Assembly (NCBI RefSeq): GCF_900141845.1
Contig: NZ_FQZB01000012.1
Coordinates: 153,012 to 217,011, forward strand
Origin: Clostridium cavendishii DSM 21758
Lineage (GTDB): Bacteria; Bacillota; Clostridia; Clostridiales; Clostridiaceae
Length of the DNA: 64,000 nucleotides
Direction of reading: 5' to 3'
Part shown: piece after piece, positions 13,974 to 23,639 of the stretch
Position numbering within the stretch: the first letter of the stretch is position 1
Layout: each line of letters opens with the position of its first letter
The notes under the pieces: model-generated
Database searches by the model: none
What the model was told of the DNA's origin: nothing
What the model saw: only the letters and a program-made list of their open reading frames with translations
Translations under genes and position numbers: made by a program

Positions 13974-14729
13974 ATGAGCTATTTAAATATAAATGACATT
14001 TCTATGAATTATCACTCTAAAAATGAAATTACAGAAGCACTTAAGAATATTAATTTTGTCGTTAATGAAGGTGAATTTTTAAGCATTTTAGGTCCGTCAG
14101 GTTGTGGTAAATCGACCCTTTTAAATATTATAGCAGGACTTATAACTCCGTCCTCTGGAAACATATTTTTTAATAATTTAAAAATAGAAAATAGTGAAGA
14201 TATCTTTGGTTATATGTTTCAAAAAGATCACCTTTTCCCTTGGCTTACCGTCTATGAAAATATTGTTCTTGGCTTAAAAATCAAAAAAACTTTAAATAAT
14301 GAAGCTAAGGATAGAGTTTTGTCACTTATTAATCTTTATGGACTCTATGATTTTAAGGATTATTTTCCAAAACAACTTTCAGGAGGCATGAAACAAAGAG
14401 TCGCACTTATTAGAACACTTGCCTTAGAACCTAAAATACTACTTCTAGATGAACCATTTTCAGCTTTAGATTATCAAACTAGGCTTAAAGTGTGTGATGA
14501 AATTTTTTATATCATAAAAAGAGAAAAGAAAACTGCTATTATGGTAACACATGATATAAGTGAAGCTATTTCAACTTCTTCCAGGGTCTTAATGCTTTCT
14601 AAAAGGCCTGCAACAATTAAAACTAGTATCAATATTAATTTTGGAAATTCTGATTTATCACCTCTTCAAAGACGAGATAGTACAGAATTTAAAGATTATT
14701 TTAATTTATTATGGAGGGAGATTGATTAG
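13974..14729 (+). CDS. ABC transporter ATPase (SsuB/ThiZ type)
   Basis: A 251-residue ATPase with Walker A GPSGCGKST, signature LSGGMKQR, Walker B ILLLDEPFSALD and H-loop MVTHD; the Q-loop is FQKDHLFPW, typical of the nitrate/sulfonate/taurine-type importers. GAGGTGG fits ATG 13974; a TTG 15 bases earlier overlaps that site. It energises uptake with the binding protein (151 bases upstream) and the permease, whose start lies two bases after this stop. The 150-base gap after the binding-protein gene shows no strong hairpin, so one transcript is likely. Confidence 0.92.
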   Translation: MSYLNINDISMNYHSKNEITEALKNINFVVNEGEFLSILGPSGCGKSTLLNIIAGLITPSSGNIFFNNLKIENSEDIFGYMFQKDHLFPWLTVYENIVLGLKIKKTLNNEAKDRVLSLINLYGLYDFKDYFPKQLSGGMKQRVALIRTLALEPKILLLDEPFSALDYQTRLKVCDEIFYIIKREKKTAIMVTHDISEAISTSSRVLMLSKRPATIKTSININFGNSDLSPLQRRDSTEFKDYFNLLWREID

Positions 14730-14731
14730 AT

Positions 14732-15568
14732 ATGAAACGAATATACAATAATAATTTAAGTGAACTATATTCTAAAGAAGCTTTACTTGAACATGATAAA
14801 TTTTTAAAAAAAGAAAAGTTTTATAAAATTAAACTTACTATAACTAGATTAGGTATCTTATTAATATTTTTTGCTCTTTGGGAAATTGCCGGAGATTTAA
14901 AATGGATTGATCCATTTTTAACTTCTACTCCTTCTAGAATTTTAAAAAGCATCATTAAATTTTATTCTGAGGGCAGCCTATTTAGGCATATTTATATAAC
15001 ACTTTATGAAACTGTACTCGGTTTCATTCTTGGAACATTGCTTGGAAGTTTAATTGCAGTTATTTTATGGTGGTCAGATTTCTTATCAAAAGTTCTAGAT
15101 CCTTATTTAGTAGTTTTAAATGCTCTTCCAAAAGTTGCATTAGCACCTATTATAATATTTTGGGTTGGAAATGGTATAACTGCTATTATAGTTATAGCCC
15201 TTCTTATATCAATAATTGTAACCATAATAAGTGTGCTTTCTGGTTTTAAAGAGGTGGATAATGAAAAACTAAAACTTATGAAAACCTTTGGTGCTTCAAA
15301 GTTCCAAATTTTAAAATATCTTATTATTCCAGCCTCTATTCCAACACTAGTTTCTGCTCTTAAAATAAATGTAGGACTTTCTTTTGTTGGAGTTATTATG
15401 GGAGAATTTTTAGTAGCTAAAGATGGTCTCGGATTTCTTATAGTTTATGGAGGACAGATAGCTCAACTTGATATGGTTATGATGAGTATCTTAATTTTAA
15501 GCTTAATTGCATATCTAATGTATAAAATCGTTGCTTTGTTTGAAAATAAACTTAGACATAAATATTAA
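14732..15568 (+). CDS. ABC transporter permease (SsuC/ThiX type)
   Basis: This 278-residue membrane protein has about six transmembrane segments and the EAA loop (LMKTFGASKFQILKYLIIPA) that contacts the ATPase. An unusually long, charged N-terminal tail of about 35 residues precedes the first membrane helix. Segments such as ALPKVALAPIIIFWVGNG are characteristic of the nitrate/taurine/HMP-type permeases. The ribosome site TGGAGGGAG lies inside the end of the ATPase gene. Together 12794-15568 encode a complete importer. Confidence 0.92.
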   Translation: MKRIYNNNLSELYSKEALLEHDKFLKKEKFYKIKLTITRLGILLIFFALWEIAGDLKWIDPFLTSTPSRILKSIIKFYSEGSLFRHIYITLYETVLGFILGTLLGSLIAVILWWSDFLSKVLDPYLVVLNALPKVALAPIIIFWVGNGITAIIVIALLISIIVTIISVLSGFKEVDNEKLKLMKTFGASKFQILKYLIIPASIPTLVSALKINVGLSFVGVIMGEFLVAKDGLGFLIVYGGQIAQLDMVMMSILILSLIAYLMYKIVALFENKLRHKY

Positions 15569-15663
15569 TAATTTCCAATTTAACTAATTTAATTGTTTTC
15601 ATCCCCCTTTTTTCATAGTATAATAATATTTATAAGACTATGACTTTGAGGGGGAGTTTATTT

Positions 15664-16491
15664 ATGCAATTTGACACAAAAAAACTTTTAAACAAAACTA
15701 CATCCATAATATTGACTCTTATTATTATTTGTTTTTTCGAGCCAACTATAGGTAGTATTCTATTTACTATTTATTGTACTTATAAAGTTTATGAATATAG
15801 ATCTACTATCATTGCTTTCATTGCTAATACAAAATATCATGGTGGAAGAATTCAAAAAGCATTAAATTATTATAGATATGCTGCCACTATTAAAAACTCT
15901 AATCCAAAATACATAACCATATATGTGTATTTAGAATTAAAATGTGGAAGTTATGAGAAGGCTGAAGAAATTTTAAATAAGATATTAACCGAAAGAACAT
16001 TTACTGGAGAAGATTTATTTTCAGTTCAAATGAATAAAGCTTTAATAGAATGGAAAAAAGGCGAGCTTGATAACTGCATAGAAATTTTAGAAAATATTTA
16101 TAATCAAGACTTTAAAAATAGAACCTTATTAGAAACTCTTGGATATATGTTAATTATTAAAGGTGACTTACAAAAAGCATTAGAATTTAATACTGAAGCA
16201 TTAAATTTTAGTGATGAAAATGTTATAATAAGTGCTAATTTAGGAGAAATATATTATAAGCTTGGAGAAAAAGAAAAGGCTGAAGAAATATTACTTCCAT
16301 TAGCTGAACAAAATCTAACCTTTGCAGAACCATACTATTATTTAGCTTTAATTTTAAATGAAAAAGGCGAAAAAGAAAATGCTATAGATTTATTGAATAC
16401 TGCACTAAATTTACCTGAATCAATTCTTACTAATCTTACAACGGATCAAATTAGTGAAACTCTAGAAAATATAGAAGCTTTAAATGCTTAA
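15664..16491 (+). CDS. Membrane-anchored TPR protein
   Basis: This 275-residue protein has one or two N-terminal membrane helices (TTSIILTLIIICFFEPTIG and SILFTIYCTYKVYEY), then tetratricopeptide repeats from about residue 60 to the end, for example GRIQKALNYYRYAATIKNSN, GSYEKAEEILNKIL, GDLQKALEFNTEALNF, GEKEKAEEILLPLA and GEKENAIDLLNTAL. GAGGGGGAG 7 bases before ATG 15664 sets the start. TPR proteins act as scaffolds; the partner is unknown. A -10-like TATAAT at 15619-15624 and a terminator right after the stop mark it as a single-gene unit. Confidence 0.8.
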   Translation: MQFDTKKLLNKTTSIILTLIIICFFEPTIGSILFTIYCTYKVYEYRSTIIAFIANTKYHGGRIQKALNYYRYAATIKNSNPKYITIYVYLELKCGSYEKAEEILNKILTERTFTGEDLFSVQMNKALIEWKKGELDNCIEILENIYNQDFKNRTLLETLGYMLIIKGDLQKALEFNTEALNFSDENVIISANLGEIYYKLGEKEKAEEILLPLAEQNLTFAEPYYYLALILNEKGEKENAIDLLNTALNLPESILTNLTTDQISETLENIEALNA

Positions 16492-16496
16492 AATTG

Positions 16497-16524
16497 GGGA
16501 CATGCTCAACTGCATGTCCTTTTA
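16497..16524 (+). terminator. Terminator of the TPR gene
   Basis: GGACATGC and GCATGTCC arms with a six-base loop followed by TTTTAT. Confidence 0.9.
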
Positions 16525-16686
16525 TAATTTGATTAACTTTTATTTTTATCTTTAATTTTAAGAATTATAAATATACATTGGGCTGAAACCAAATGTAATT
16601 GTTTTCCCAAGAGAAAACCACTTTATATGAAGATTTACCTATAAGCTTTAAAATGATAAATTTAATATATGAATGGAGGCTTTAAA

Positions 16687-17082
16687 ATGAAACTTTTAAG
16701 AGAATTATTAATTATTTTAGCTATTTATTTTGCAGGTGAAATTATTGCAAAAGGCTTAAACCTACCTGTACCTGGTAATATTATAGGAATGATTTTACTT
16801 TTAATTTTATTATGTACTAATATTGTTAAACTTAATATGATAGAAACTGTTTCTAAATTTTTCTTAGATCACTTAGCTTTTTTCTTTATACCAGCAGGTG
16901 TTGGACTTTTAACATCTATTGCGGTTATTAAAGATAGTTTTGGAAGATTACTTCTAGTATGTACATTAACTACAATAATTACTATAGGTGTTACAGCTTT
17001 AGTAGTAGATCTTATGACAAGAAAAAAAAGTTCAAATATTTTAAAAGATTCTAATGATAAAACTGAAAAAGAGTGTGCTTAA
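16687..17082 (+). CDS. lrgA: LrgA/CidA holin-like membrane protein
   Basis: 131 residues with four hydrophobic segments, carrying the CidA/LrgA pattern: FAGEIIAKGLNLPVPGNIIG, then MILLLILLCTNIVKL and FFFIPAGVGLL. The family forms holin-like pores or pyruvate/small-metabolite transport complexes with LrgB/CidB and influences murein hydrolase activity and programmed lysis. TGGAGGC 8 bases before ATG 16687 selects this start over an earlier in-frame ATG at 16669. lrgB follows 30 bases later, so the two form an operon. LrgA versus CidA cannot be decided from sequence alone. Confidence 0.88.
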   Translation: MKLLRELLIILAIYFAGEIIAKGLNLPVPGNIIGMILLLILLCTNIVKLNMIETVSKFFLDHLAFFFIPAGVGLLTSIAVIKDSFGRLLLVCTLTTIITIGVTALVVDLMTRKKSSNILKDSNDKTEKECA

Positions 17083-17112
17083 AACTCTTAATTAAATAAG
17101 GATGTGATTTTA

Positions 17113-17814
17113 ATGAATTCTTTACTAGATAATGCCCTGTTTGGCATTACACTATCTCTGTTAGCCTTTGAAGTTGGCGCATTTATATATAGAAAAACTA
17201 AAATATCTTTTTTCAATCCCTTATTAATAGCTATAACATTAGTTATTTTAGTTCTAGTTATCTTTAACATAAACTTTGATACATATAATAAAGGTGGACA
17301 ATTTATAACCATTTTCTTGGGACCTGCTACTGTAATTCTTGCAGTTCCTTTATACAAACAAATTTCATTACTAAAAAAACATGCATTTCCTATTTTAGTT
17401 GGTATATTTGTTGGAAGTACTGTTGGAATTATAAGTATTATATTACTTTCTCATGTATTTAATCTTCAAGAGGCTTTAGTTCGTTCACTAGCACCAAAAT
17501 CAGTTACAACACCAATCGGTATGGAAATAGCCAAAAATATGCAAGGCATTGTACCTGTAACTGTAATATCAATAGTTGTATCAGGAATTATTGGTTCAAT
17601 TGTAGGCCCTGGAGTTTGTAAAGTACTTAAAATAAAAAGTAAAATAGCTGTTGGTATTTCCCTTGGAACTGCCGCTCATGCTGTTGGAACTACAAGAGCT
17701 TTAGAGCTTGGAGAAACTGAAGGAGCTATGAGTAGTTTATCTATAGGAATAGCTGGTCTTATGACTGTATTCCTAGCACCTATAATATATAATTTAATAA
17801 ACAAATTAATGTAA
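17113..17814 (+). CDS. lrgB: LrgB/CidB membrane protein
   Basis: A 233-residue membrane protein with multiple helices and the LrgB signatures LAPKSVTTPIGMEIAKNM, VSGIIGSIVGPGVCKVL and GTAAHAVGTTRALELGETEG near the C-terminus. It pairs with the preceding LrgA. AAGGATG is about 10 bases before ATG 17113; a GTG 9 bases earlier overlaps that site. No lytSR regulator gene is adjacent, although an OmpR-type system lies 6 kb downstream. A strong terminator follows. Confidence 0.92.
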   Translation: MNSLLDNALFGITLSLLAFEVGAFIYRKTKISFFNPLLIAITLVILVLVIFNINFDTYNKGGQFITIFLGPATVILAVPLYKQISLLKKHAFPILVGIFVGSTVGIISIILLSHVFNLQEALVRSLAPKSVTTPIGMEIAKNMQGIVPVTVISIVVSGIIGSIVGPGVCKVLKIKSKIAVGISLGTAAHAVGTTRALELGETEGAMSSLSIGIAGLMTVFLAPIIYNLINKLM

Positions 17815-17818
17815 AAAT

Positions 17819-17865
17819 AACCAGTATGGAAATATTTTCAAATATATCCATACTGGTTATTTTTT
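17819..17865 (+). terminator. Terminator of lrgAB
   Basis: AACCAGTATGGA and TCCATACTGGTT are exact 12-base arms followed by ATTTTTT. Confidence 0.92.
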
Positions 17866-18080
17866 AACTCTACCTACAAATAGTTTACCATTTGTAATTT
17901 AATCACATTACTTTAAGATTAAGCAAATCAAAAAAATATTTTATTAATAAATTCATCCATTATATTAAAATTCTATATAGATTATGAATAAATATTCCTA
18001 TTTCGTATATTGTAGGGGAAAGTTTATTAAATTTTGGTGACTTGGATCCTACATTTAATGAACTTCCCCCTATTTTTACG

Positions 18081-20060
18081 CTAAGAAATATCTACATTGT
18101 AGACTTTTCTTACTTCAAATAATCTTCTATTTAAATAACCAAGATTATTTTCTACCATTACTCGGTTTATATTATTTTTAGTATAATACTCTAACTTTTC
18201 CATAAAGTTATCTGGCTCTATTGCTTTTTCATAAACTAGCTTTAATCCTTTTTCCCACGATGCTGTTAATGTTGGATTTAAAAGAGATGGTACAGATACC
18301 TTTATAGCCTCATATATCATTTCTCCCTTTTCTGTAGGTGTTAATATCTGACTTTTAGAATTTGCACCTAGATACCCTATATTAATAAGCTTTTTAATTA
18401 TTTCAGCTCTAGTTGCTGATGTTCCTATTCCCTGGCCTTTTATATGCTCTCTTAATTCATCATCTTCTATTAACTTTCCTGCATTTTCCATAGCTATTAT
18501 TATAGAACCTGTTGTATATCTTTTAGGTGGTGTAGTTTCTCCTTCTTTAATTCTATACTCTCCTATTTGAAGTTTTTCACCTTTCCTAAGCTTACTTAAA
18601 AAAGCTGCTGCATCCTCTTCTGAATCTTTATCTTTAACGTCATTCTTAAGTATTTCTAAATAACCTTTTTCAACACAAACTTTCTTGCTTGTCATAAATC
18701 TCTCATCCATAACATTTGTTACTATAGCTACCTTACTATACTTAGCTGGTGGATAAAATATAGCTAAAAATCTAGTTACAACCAAATCATAAATAGCCCT
18801 CTCTAATTTACCTAAAGAATTCACTGAACTTTGACCTTCTCCAGTTGGTATTATAGCATAGTGATCTGTTATTTTTGAATCATCTACGTACTTGCTCTTT
18901 AGAATATTTTTTTGCCATGAATTTTTAAGAATTTCATTACTATAGTTTGTAACATTTTGATTAAAATTCATCTTTACTAGTTTACTTATATTTGAACCTA
19001 TATTCTTAGCAACTGCAGTAGATAAAACTCTAGCATCAGTTCTTGGATAAGTTAAAAGCTTTTTCTCATATAACTTCTGAATAAAACCTAATGTTTCATC
19101 AGGGCTTATTTTAAACCTTTTTGTGCATTCATTTTGAAGCTCTGCTAAGTTAAATAAAAGTGGCGCATTTTTAGTTTCCTTTGTCTTTTTAACGGATTCA
19201 ACTACTGCAAACTCAGCTGGTTTTATGTAGCTAATTAAGTTTCTTGCATCTTGTTCTTTATTAAAACCAGTATCATTATATAATAATGATGAATTATAAT
19301 ATCTAGTTCCTTCTATTGCCTTCCACTCACCTTCATAACTTTCATCTTCTGATTTTATAAATTCACCATTTATCTTATAAAAGTTCTTCTTTTGAAAACC
19401 TCTTATTTCCCTTTCCCTGTCTACTACCATACCTAATACACAACTCATAACTCTACCAACAGCTATGACAACCTTATCGTTATTCAAAAAATTAGATATT
19501 TGTCTTCCATAAGTTAAGGTTAAAAGTCTTGAAAAATTTATACCCACTAAATAATCTTCTTTTGCTCTTAAATAAGCTGAATGAGCTAGAGAATCATATT
19601 CACTTAAAGGCTTAGCCTCTTTTATTCCTCTTTTTATTTCCTCTTCTGTTTGTGAATCTATCCAAATTCTCTTTTTTGTCTTATTAGGTTCTCCAGCCTG
19701 TTTATCTACAAGCCTATATATATATTCTCCCTCTCTTCCAGAATCTGTACATACATAAATAGTATCTATATCATTTCTATTTAAAAGAGATTTAACAATC
19801 TCAAACTGCTTTTTCACCTGCGGAATTACATCATATAAATATTCTTTAGGTAAAAAAGGTAAATCCTTAAGATTCCAAAACTTAAGCTTTTCATCATAAG
19901 CTTCTGGATAACACATAGTTACCATATGCCCTACACACCAAGTAAATACTGCCTTATCCCCTTCTATATATCCATCTCTCTTTGTTCCCTTTACATTTAA
20001 AAGTTTAACAAAATCCATAGCAACAGATGGTTTTTCTGTAACAAATAAAGCCTTCCCCAT
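18081..20060 (-). CDS. topB: DNA topoisomerase III
   Basis: A 659-residue type IA topoisomerase that relaxes or decatenates DNA through a 5'-phosphotyrosine. It has the TOPRIM domain (VTEKPSVAMDF at the N-terminus, DSGREGEYIYR near residue 107), the active-site region LLTYPRTDARVLS near residue 338 with the catalytic tyrosine, and QGIGTSATRAEIIKKL. The acidic triad region reads CTDSGREGE, as in TopB, rather than DPDREGE as in TopA. No zinc fingers are present at the C-terminus, which also fits TopB. AAAGGAAA lies before the ATG. Many clostridia carry extra TopB copies, so it need not be the only one. Confidence 0.92.
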   Translation of the reverse strand: MGKALFVTEKPSVAMDFVKLLNVKGTKRDGYIEGDKAVFTWCVGHMVTMCYPEAYDEKLKFWNLKDLPFLPKEYLYDVIPQVKKQFEIVKSLLNRNDIDTIYVCTDSGREGEYIYRLVDKQAGEPNKTKKRIWIDSQTEEEIKRGIKEAKPLSEYDSLAHSAYLRAKEDYLVGINFSRLLTLTYGRQISNFLNNDKVVIAVGRVMSCVLGMVVDREREIRGFQKKNFYKINGEFIKSEDESYEGEWKAIEGTRYYNSSLLYNDTGFNKEQDARNLISYIKPAEFAVVESVKKTKETKNAPLLFNLAELQNECTKRFKISPDETLGFIQKLYEKKLLTYPRTDARVLSTAVAKNIGSNISKLVKMNFNQNVTNYSNEILKNSWQKNILKSKYVDDSKITDHYAIIPTGEGQSSVNSLGKLERAIYDLVVTRFLAIFYPPAKYSKVAIVTNVMDERFMTSKKVCVEKGYLEILKNDVKDKDSEEDAAAFLSKLRKGEKLQIGEYRIKEGETTPPKRYTTGSIIIAMENAGKLIEDDELREHIKGQGIGTSATRAEIIKKLINIGYLGANSKSQILTPTEKGEMIYEAIKVSVPSLLNPTLTASWEKGLKLVYEKAIEPDNFMEKLEYYTKNNINRVMVENNLGYLNRRLFEVRKVYNVDIS

Positions 20061-20083
20061 AAGTTATTTCCTTTCTTAAATGG

Positions 20084-20124
20084 AATATAGCCTCTCATAG
20101 TAAGACACCTTGAGAGGCTATATT
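20084..20124. terminator. Hairpin between the amidohydrolase gene and topB
   Basis: AATATAGCCTCTCA and TGAGAGGCTATATT are exact 14-base arms with a 13-base loop. It lies where the minus-strand amidohydrolase transcript would end, but no long T-run follows, so strength is uncertain. Confidence 0.6.
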
Positions 20125-20202
20125 AAAATTATAATACAAATATGAAATTATTACTAGGCTTCATACTTATGAAAAATAATAGATAAAAGTGATTAGTATT
20201 TT

Positions 20203-21354
20203 CTATTCTGCTTTATACACCACTTCTCCATTTATTATTGTATATAATGTTTTTGTAGCTATATCAAAAGGACTTCCATCTAAAATAACTATATCTGCAT
20301 CTTTTCCTTTTTCTATACTACCAACTTTATCATCTATGCCTACAATAGAAGCCGCATCTATTGTTACAGTTCTCAACGCCTCTAAAAAGCTTAATCCCTC
20401 TTTCATAGTTAGAGCAACACATAATGGTAATCTTTCTATATTAGTTACAGGATGATCTGTCATTATTGCAGTTTTTACTCCTGCTTTTATAAGTTCCACT
20501 GAAGTCTTAAAACTTCTATTTGTTAATTCTATCTTTGAATTAAAACTAAGAGTTGGACCAACTATTGCACCATATCCTGATTTTTTTATATGTGAAGTTA
20601 TTAAATGACCTTCTGTTACATGATCCAGCGTAAGCCTTAAATCAAATTCTTTAGCTATTCTTATAGCTGTCAAAATATCATCTGCTCTATGAGCATGAGC
20701 TTTAAGTGGAATTTCTCTATTAAGAACAGGAATTAATGCCTCATATTTTAATTTTTCTTCAAAAAACTCCCCTTTTTCTTTTGCTATATTCTTTTTATTC
20801 AAATAATTCTTAGCTTCTATAATAGTCTCTCTAAGCATGGCTGCATTTGCCATTCTAGTCATAGGTGCTTTATTTTTCCCTTTATAAACTCTTTTAGGAT
20901 TTTCTCCAAACGCAACCTTCATAGCAACTGGTGATTTTACTATCATATCATCTATACATATGCCATGAGTCTTTATAGCTGCAAAACTTCCACCAATAAC
21001 ATTTGCACTTCCTGGACCGCTAACTACTGTAGTTATTCCTGCTTTAACAGCTTTTTTAAATCCTCCATCTAATGGGTTTATCCCATCAATTGCTCTAATT
21101 TGAGGAGTTATAGGATCACTAACTTCATTAACATTACTACCTTCTTGCCCCATATTTTCTTCTATAAGGCCTAGGTGACAATGAGCATCTATCATTCCCG
21201 GTATAATAGTAGCTCCATTAGCATCTATTATGTACTCATCATCTACATTTATATTTTCTGAAACATCTACTATTTTTCCATCTTTTATTAGAATATCGCC
21301 CTTTTCAAAATTCATCTCTCCCATAGTAAATATCATACCATTTTTTATCAACAT
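20203..21354 (-). CDS. Metal-dependent amidohydrolase
   Basis: 383 residues of the amidohydrolase superfamily, close to the imidazolonepropionase/YtcJ-like branch. Metal-binding motifs are GMIDAHCHLG (HxH, about residue 60), PLKAHAHRADDI and LTLDHVTEGH (further His ligands) and IMTDHPV with the catalytic Asp. N- and C-terminal beta strands (MLIKNGMIFTMGE and KDADIVILDG) form the composite sandwich. GGGGGGA 7-8 bases before ATG 21354 sets the start. Substrate is unknown; related enzymes hydrolyse cyclic amides or peptide-like imides. It stands alone on the minus strand. Confidence 0.85.
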   Translation of the reverse strand: MLIKNGMIFTMGEMNFEKGDILIKDGKIVDVSENINVDDEYIIDANGATIIPGMIDAHCHLGLIEENMGQEGSNVNEVSDPITPQIRAIDGINPLDGGFKKAVKAGITTVVSGPGSANVIGGSFAAIKTHGICIDDMIVKSPVAMKVAFGENPKRVYKGKNKAPMTRMANAAMLRETIIEAKNYLNKKNIAKEKGEFFEEKLKYEALIPVLNREIPLKAHAHRADDILTAIRIAKEFDLRLTLDHVTEGHLITSHIKKSGYGAIVGPTLSFNSKIELTNRSFKTSVELIKAGVKTAIMTDHPVTNIERLPLCVALTMKEGLSFLEALRTVTIDAASIVGIDDKVGSIEKGKDADIVILDGSPFDIATKTLYTIINGEVVYKAE

Positions 21355-21577
21355 ATATATTCCCCCCAATTTCATTTGATCTTATTATATATAAGTTCCA
21401 ATTAACTTTCTACATTCAAATTATTCTAAACTATAGACTGCTATAAAAGTTATAGATGTAGATTATTTATTATAACCTGTATATATTAAAAAGTTATCAT
21501 TGCATAAATTTTCACTTTATATATTTCAATTTAGTATTATTCACAATTTAAATATTTATTCTCTACAGAAATAAATA

Positions 21578-21607
21578 AAGGAGCCCCTCAAAATAGAGAG
21601 CCCCTTA
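21578..21607 (-). terminator. Terminator of the oligopeptide-binding lipoprotein gene
   Basis: On the minus strand AAGGGGCTCTC pairs with GAGGGGCTCCTT using several G-U pairs, followed by TATTTATTT. Confidence 0.6.
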
Positions 21608-21617
21608 AAACATATTT

Positions 21618-23324
21618 TTATTCAGATATTTCAACCTTATGAATGTCAGCAGTCCAATGTACAAATGATGATGGATTAAAGTTCTTAACCTTTGAGCTAA
21701 TTGCCATAACATCTTTAGGATTTGCTAAGAATATATATGGAGCTTCCTCATTTAATAATTCCATCCACTCAGCATAAATCTTCTTTCTTTCTTCTACATT
21801 AGTAGTGTGTATACCTTTTTCTATAAGTTCATCTGATTTAGCTGGATGCCAACCTACAGCATTACTTCCACCAAGAACATCACCTGTTGTATGGAATACT
21901 TGAGTTGGATCTGGTTCTGGAGTAAGTCCCCATCCCATAGTGTACATTTCAAAATTTTGTTTATCAAATACATTCTCAGATAATGACGCAAATTCTACTT
22001 GTTCTGCAATCACTTGTACTCCAAGCTTTTCATAACATTCCTTTAGTATTGGAATTAAACTATCATTAAATGGTTGTGTATTAGAAGCTTTAAAATGGAT
22101 TTCAAACTTTTTACCATCTTTTTCTCTTATTTTTGTATCTTTATTTAATTTCCAACCTGCCTCATCTAATAATTTATTAGCTTCATCAGCACTATACTTA
22201 TATTCATTTACTTTTGATGGTTGAGCCCATGCAACTGGTGAAGTATGTGTATTTATAACTTGAGCATATCCCTTAAAGAAAGCATCTACAGCTCCTTGTC
22301 TATTTAATCCATAAGTCAAAGCTTGACGAACCTTTTTATCTTTAAACATATCATTTCTAAGATTCATACCTATATAAAGATATTTATTAGCAGGATAACT
22401 TAAAACATCTATAAAACCTGATGATTTTAGTAATTGAACACTTTCTGGTTTAGGAGATACTAAATCCACGTCCACGCTACCAGCTTGAAGCTCTTGTATG
22501 TTAGTTGCTAGATTTGTAACCTTCATTATTATATTAGGAATTTTTGGTGCTCCTCTAAAGTAACCATCATTTTTCTCAAAGCTTACATATTCACCCTTTT
22601 TAAACTCTTTAAATTTATATGGACCACAGCCTACTGGTTGTAAAAACTTATCTTTTAATTTTTGAATATTTCCTTTTTCAAAATTATATATATGCTTAGG
22701 AACAATTCCCAATGTGAAATCATTAGGCGCAGCTGCTCTTACTTCTGATAATGTAATTTCTACAGTTTTCTTATCTATCGCTTTTACACCCTCTAAAGTT
22801 TTAGCATCTCCTTGATTATATTCTTTAAATCCTTTTATTTTTTGAACTGCTGCATTAGATATTCCATCGTACTTAGGATCACTTAACGCTGTATAAGTAA
22901 ATACTACATCATCAGATGTTACTTCAGTACCATCTGAAAACTTAGCATCATTTAATGTGAATGTATAAACTTTATCGTCTTTTACTGTATAATCCTTAGC
23001 TAAGAGCTTAGTTGGAAGCCCCTTCTCATCATTTCCTAATAATCCATCAAAAATTAACTCACTTACCCAACCATCATAAGTTGTATCTGCATATAATGGA
23101 TTAAACTTTCCTGATGGATTAACAGTACCAACAACCAAAGTATCTTTTCTATTTTTAGCTACATCTGGAAGCTTTTTAGGATCTGCCGCAGCTTCTCTCT
23201 TTAATTGTTGTGCTGTTTTATCATCAGCTTTTTTCCCCGCATCATCAGCTTTTTTTCCACAAGCTGTTAACATAACAGAGCTTGCTAATAGTACACTCAG
23301 TACTGCAATTGACTTTCTTTTCAT
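21618..23324 (-). CDS. OppA/DppA-type oligopeptide-binding lipoprotein
   Basis: A 568-residue extracellular solute-binding protein of family 5. MKRKSIAVLSVLLASSVMLT is the signal and TAC the lipobox cysteine. The mature protein shows the family motifs YTFTLNDAKFSDGTEVTSDD, VGCGPYKFKEFKKGEYVSFE, VRQALTYGLNRQGAVDAF and YTMGWGLTPEPDPTQVFHT. It delivers peptides or nickel-like ligands to an ABC importer; no permease or ATPase is adjacent, so it must use a distant one. The start at 23324 gives the signal peptide; a GTG at 23372 would add 16 odd residues encoded by a hairpin lying between the ribosome site and the ATG. Confidence 0.9.
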   Translation of the reverse strand: MKRKSIAVLSVLLASSVMLTACGKKADDAGKKADDKTAQQLKREAAADPKKLPDVAKNRKDTLVVGTVNPSGKFNPLYADTTYDGWVSELIFDGLLGNDEKGLPTKLLAKDYTVKDDKVYTFTLNDAKFSDGTEVTSDDVVFTYTALSDPKYDGISNAAVQKIKGFKEYNQGDAKTLEGVKAIDKKTVEITLSEVRAAAPNDFTLGIVPKHIYNFEKGNIQKLKDKFLQPVGCGPYKFKEFKKGEYVSFEKNDGYFRGAPKIPNIIMKVTNLATNIQELQAGSVDVDLVSPKPESVQLLKSSGFIDVLSYPANKYLYIGMNLRNDMFKDKKVRQALTYGLNRQGAVDAFFKGYAQVINTHTSPVAWAQPSKVNEYKYSADEANKLLDEAGWKLNKDTKIREKDGKKFEIHFKASNTQPFNDSLIPILKECYEKLGVQVIAEQVEFASLSENVFDKQNFEMYTMGWGLTPEPDPTQVFHTTGDVLGGSNAVGWHPAKSDELIEKGIHTTNVEERKKIYAEWMELLNEEAPYIFLANPKDVMAISSKVKNFNPSSFVHWTADIHKVEISE

Positions 23325-23378
23325 CTTATTATCTACTTTTATCAAAACCCTATACGATAAAAGTAGATTCACCCCCTT
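23325..23378 (-). promoter_or_regulatory. Hairpin between the ribosome binding site and start of the OppA-type gene
   Basis: Minus-strand order is AAAGGGGGTGA, then ATCTACTTTTATC, a 12-base loop, GATAAAAGTAGAT (exact 13-base arms at 23331-23343 and 23356-23368), then AATAAG and ATG. Unfolded, the Shine-Dalgarno site is about 45 bases from the ATG; folded, about 7 bases. The hairpin may be needed to bring the two together, as described for phage T4 gene 38. Confidence 0.6.
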
Positions 23379-23639
23379 TTTATATTTTTATATTTTTATA
23401 TTTTTATATTTATATATATTTATAACTGGTAAACCAGTATATAATTTAAACATATATCAAAATATCCCCTGCAACTTTTGTAATTTGTTACTTTTTCTTT
23501 AACTTTCTTAACAAACAATTAAGCTTATATATTTTATACCATATATCAAAAAGTAATACAAGCTCTTTTTTATATATTTTTTATATTTTTTATATTTTTT
23601 TACCTTATATCCAACTTTCCCCCCACTTACTTAACAGAT
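23379..23639. other. AT-only spacer with TTTTATA repeats
   Basis: This is the upstream region of the OppA-type gene. It contains tandem TTTTATATT-type repeats at about 23376-23430 and TTTTTTATAT repeats at 23565-23605. No open reading frame is supported. A promoter must lie here but the sequence is too AT-rich to choose a -10 box. Confidence 0.5.

Noticed and set aside
23376..23605. CRISPR-like or satellite repeat
   Set aside because: The TTTTATAT runs are simple low-complexity sequence without unique spacers.
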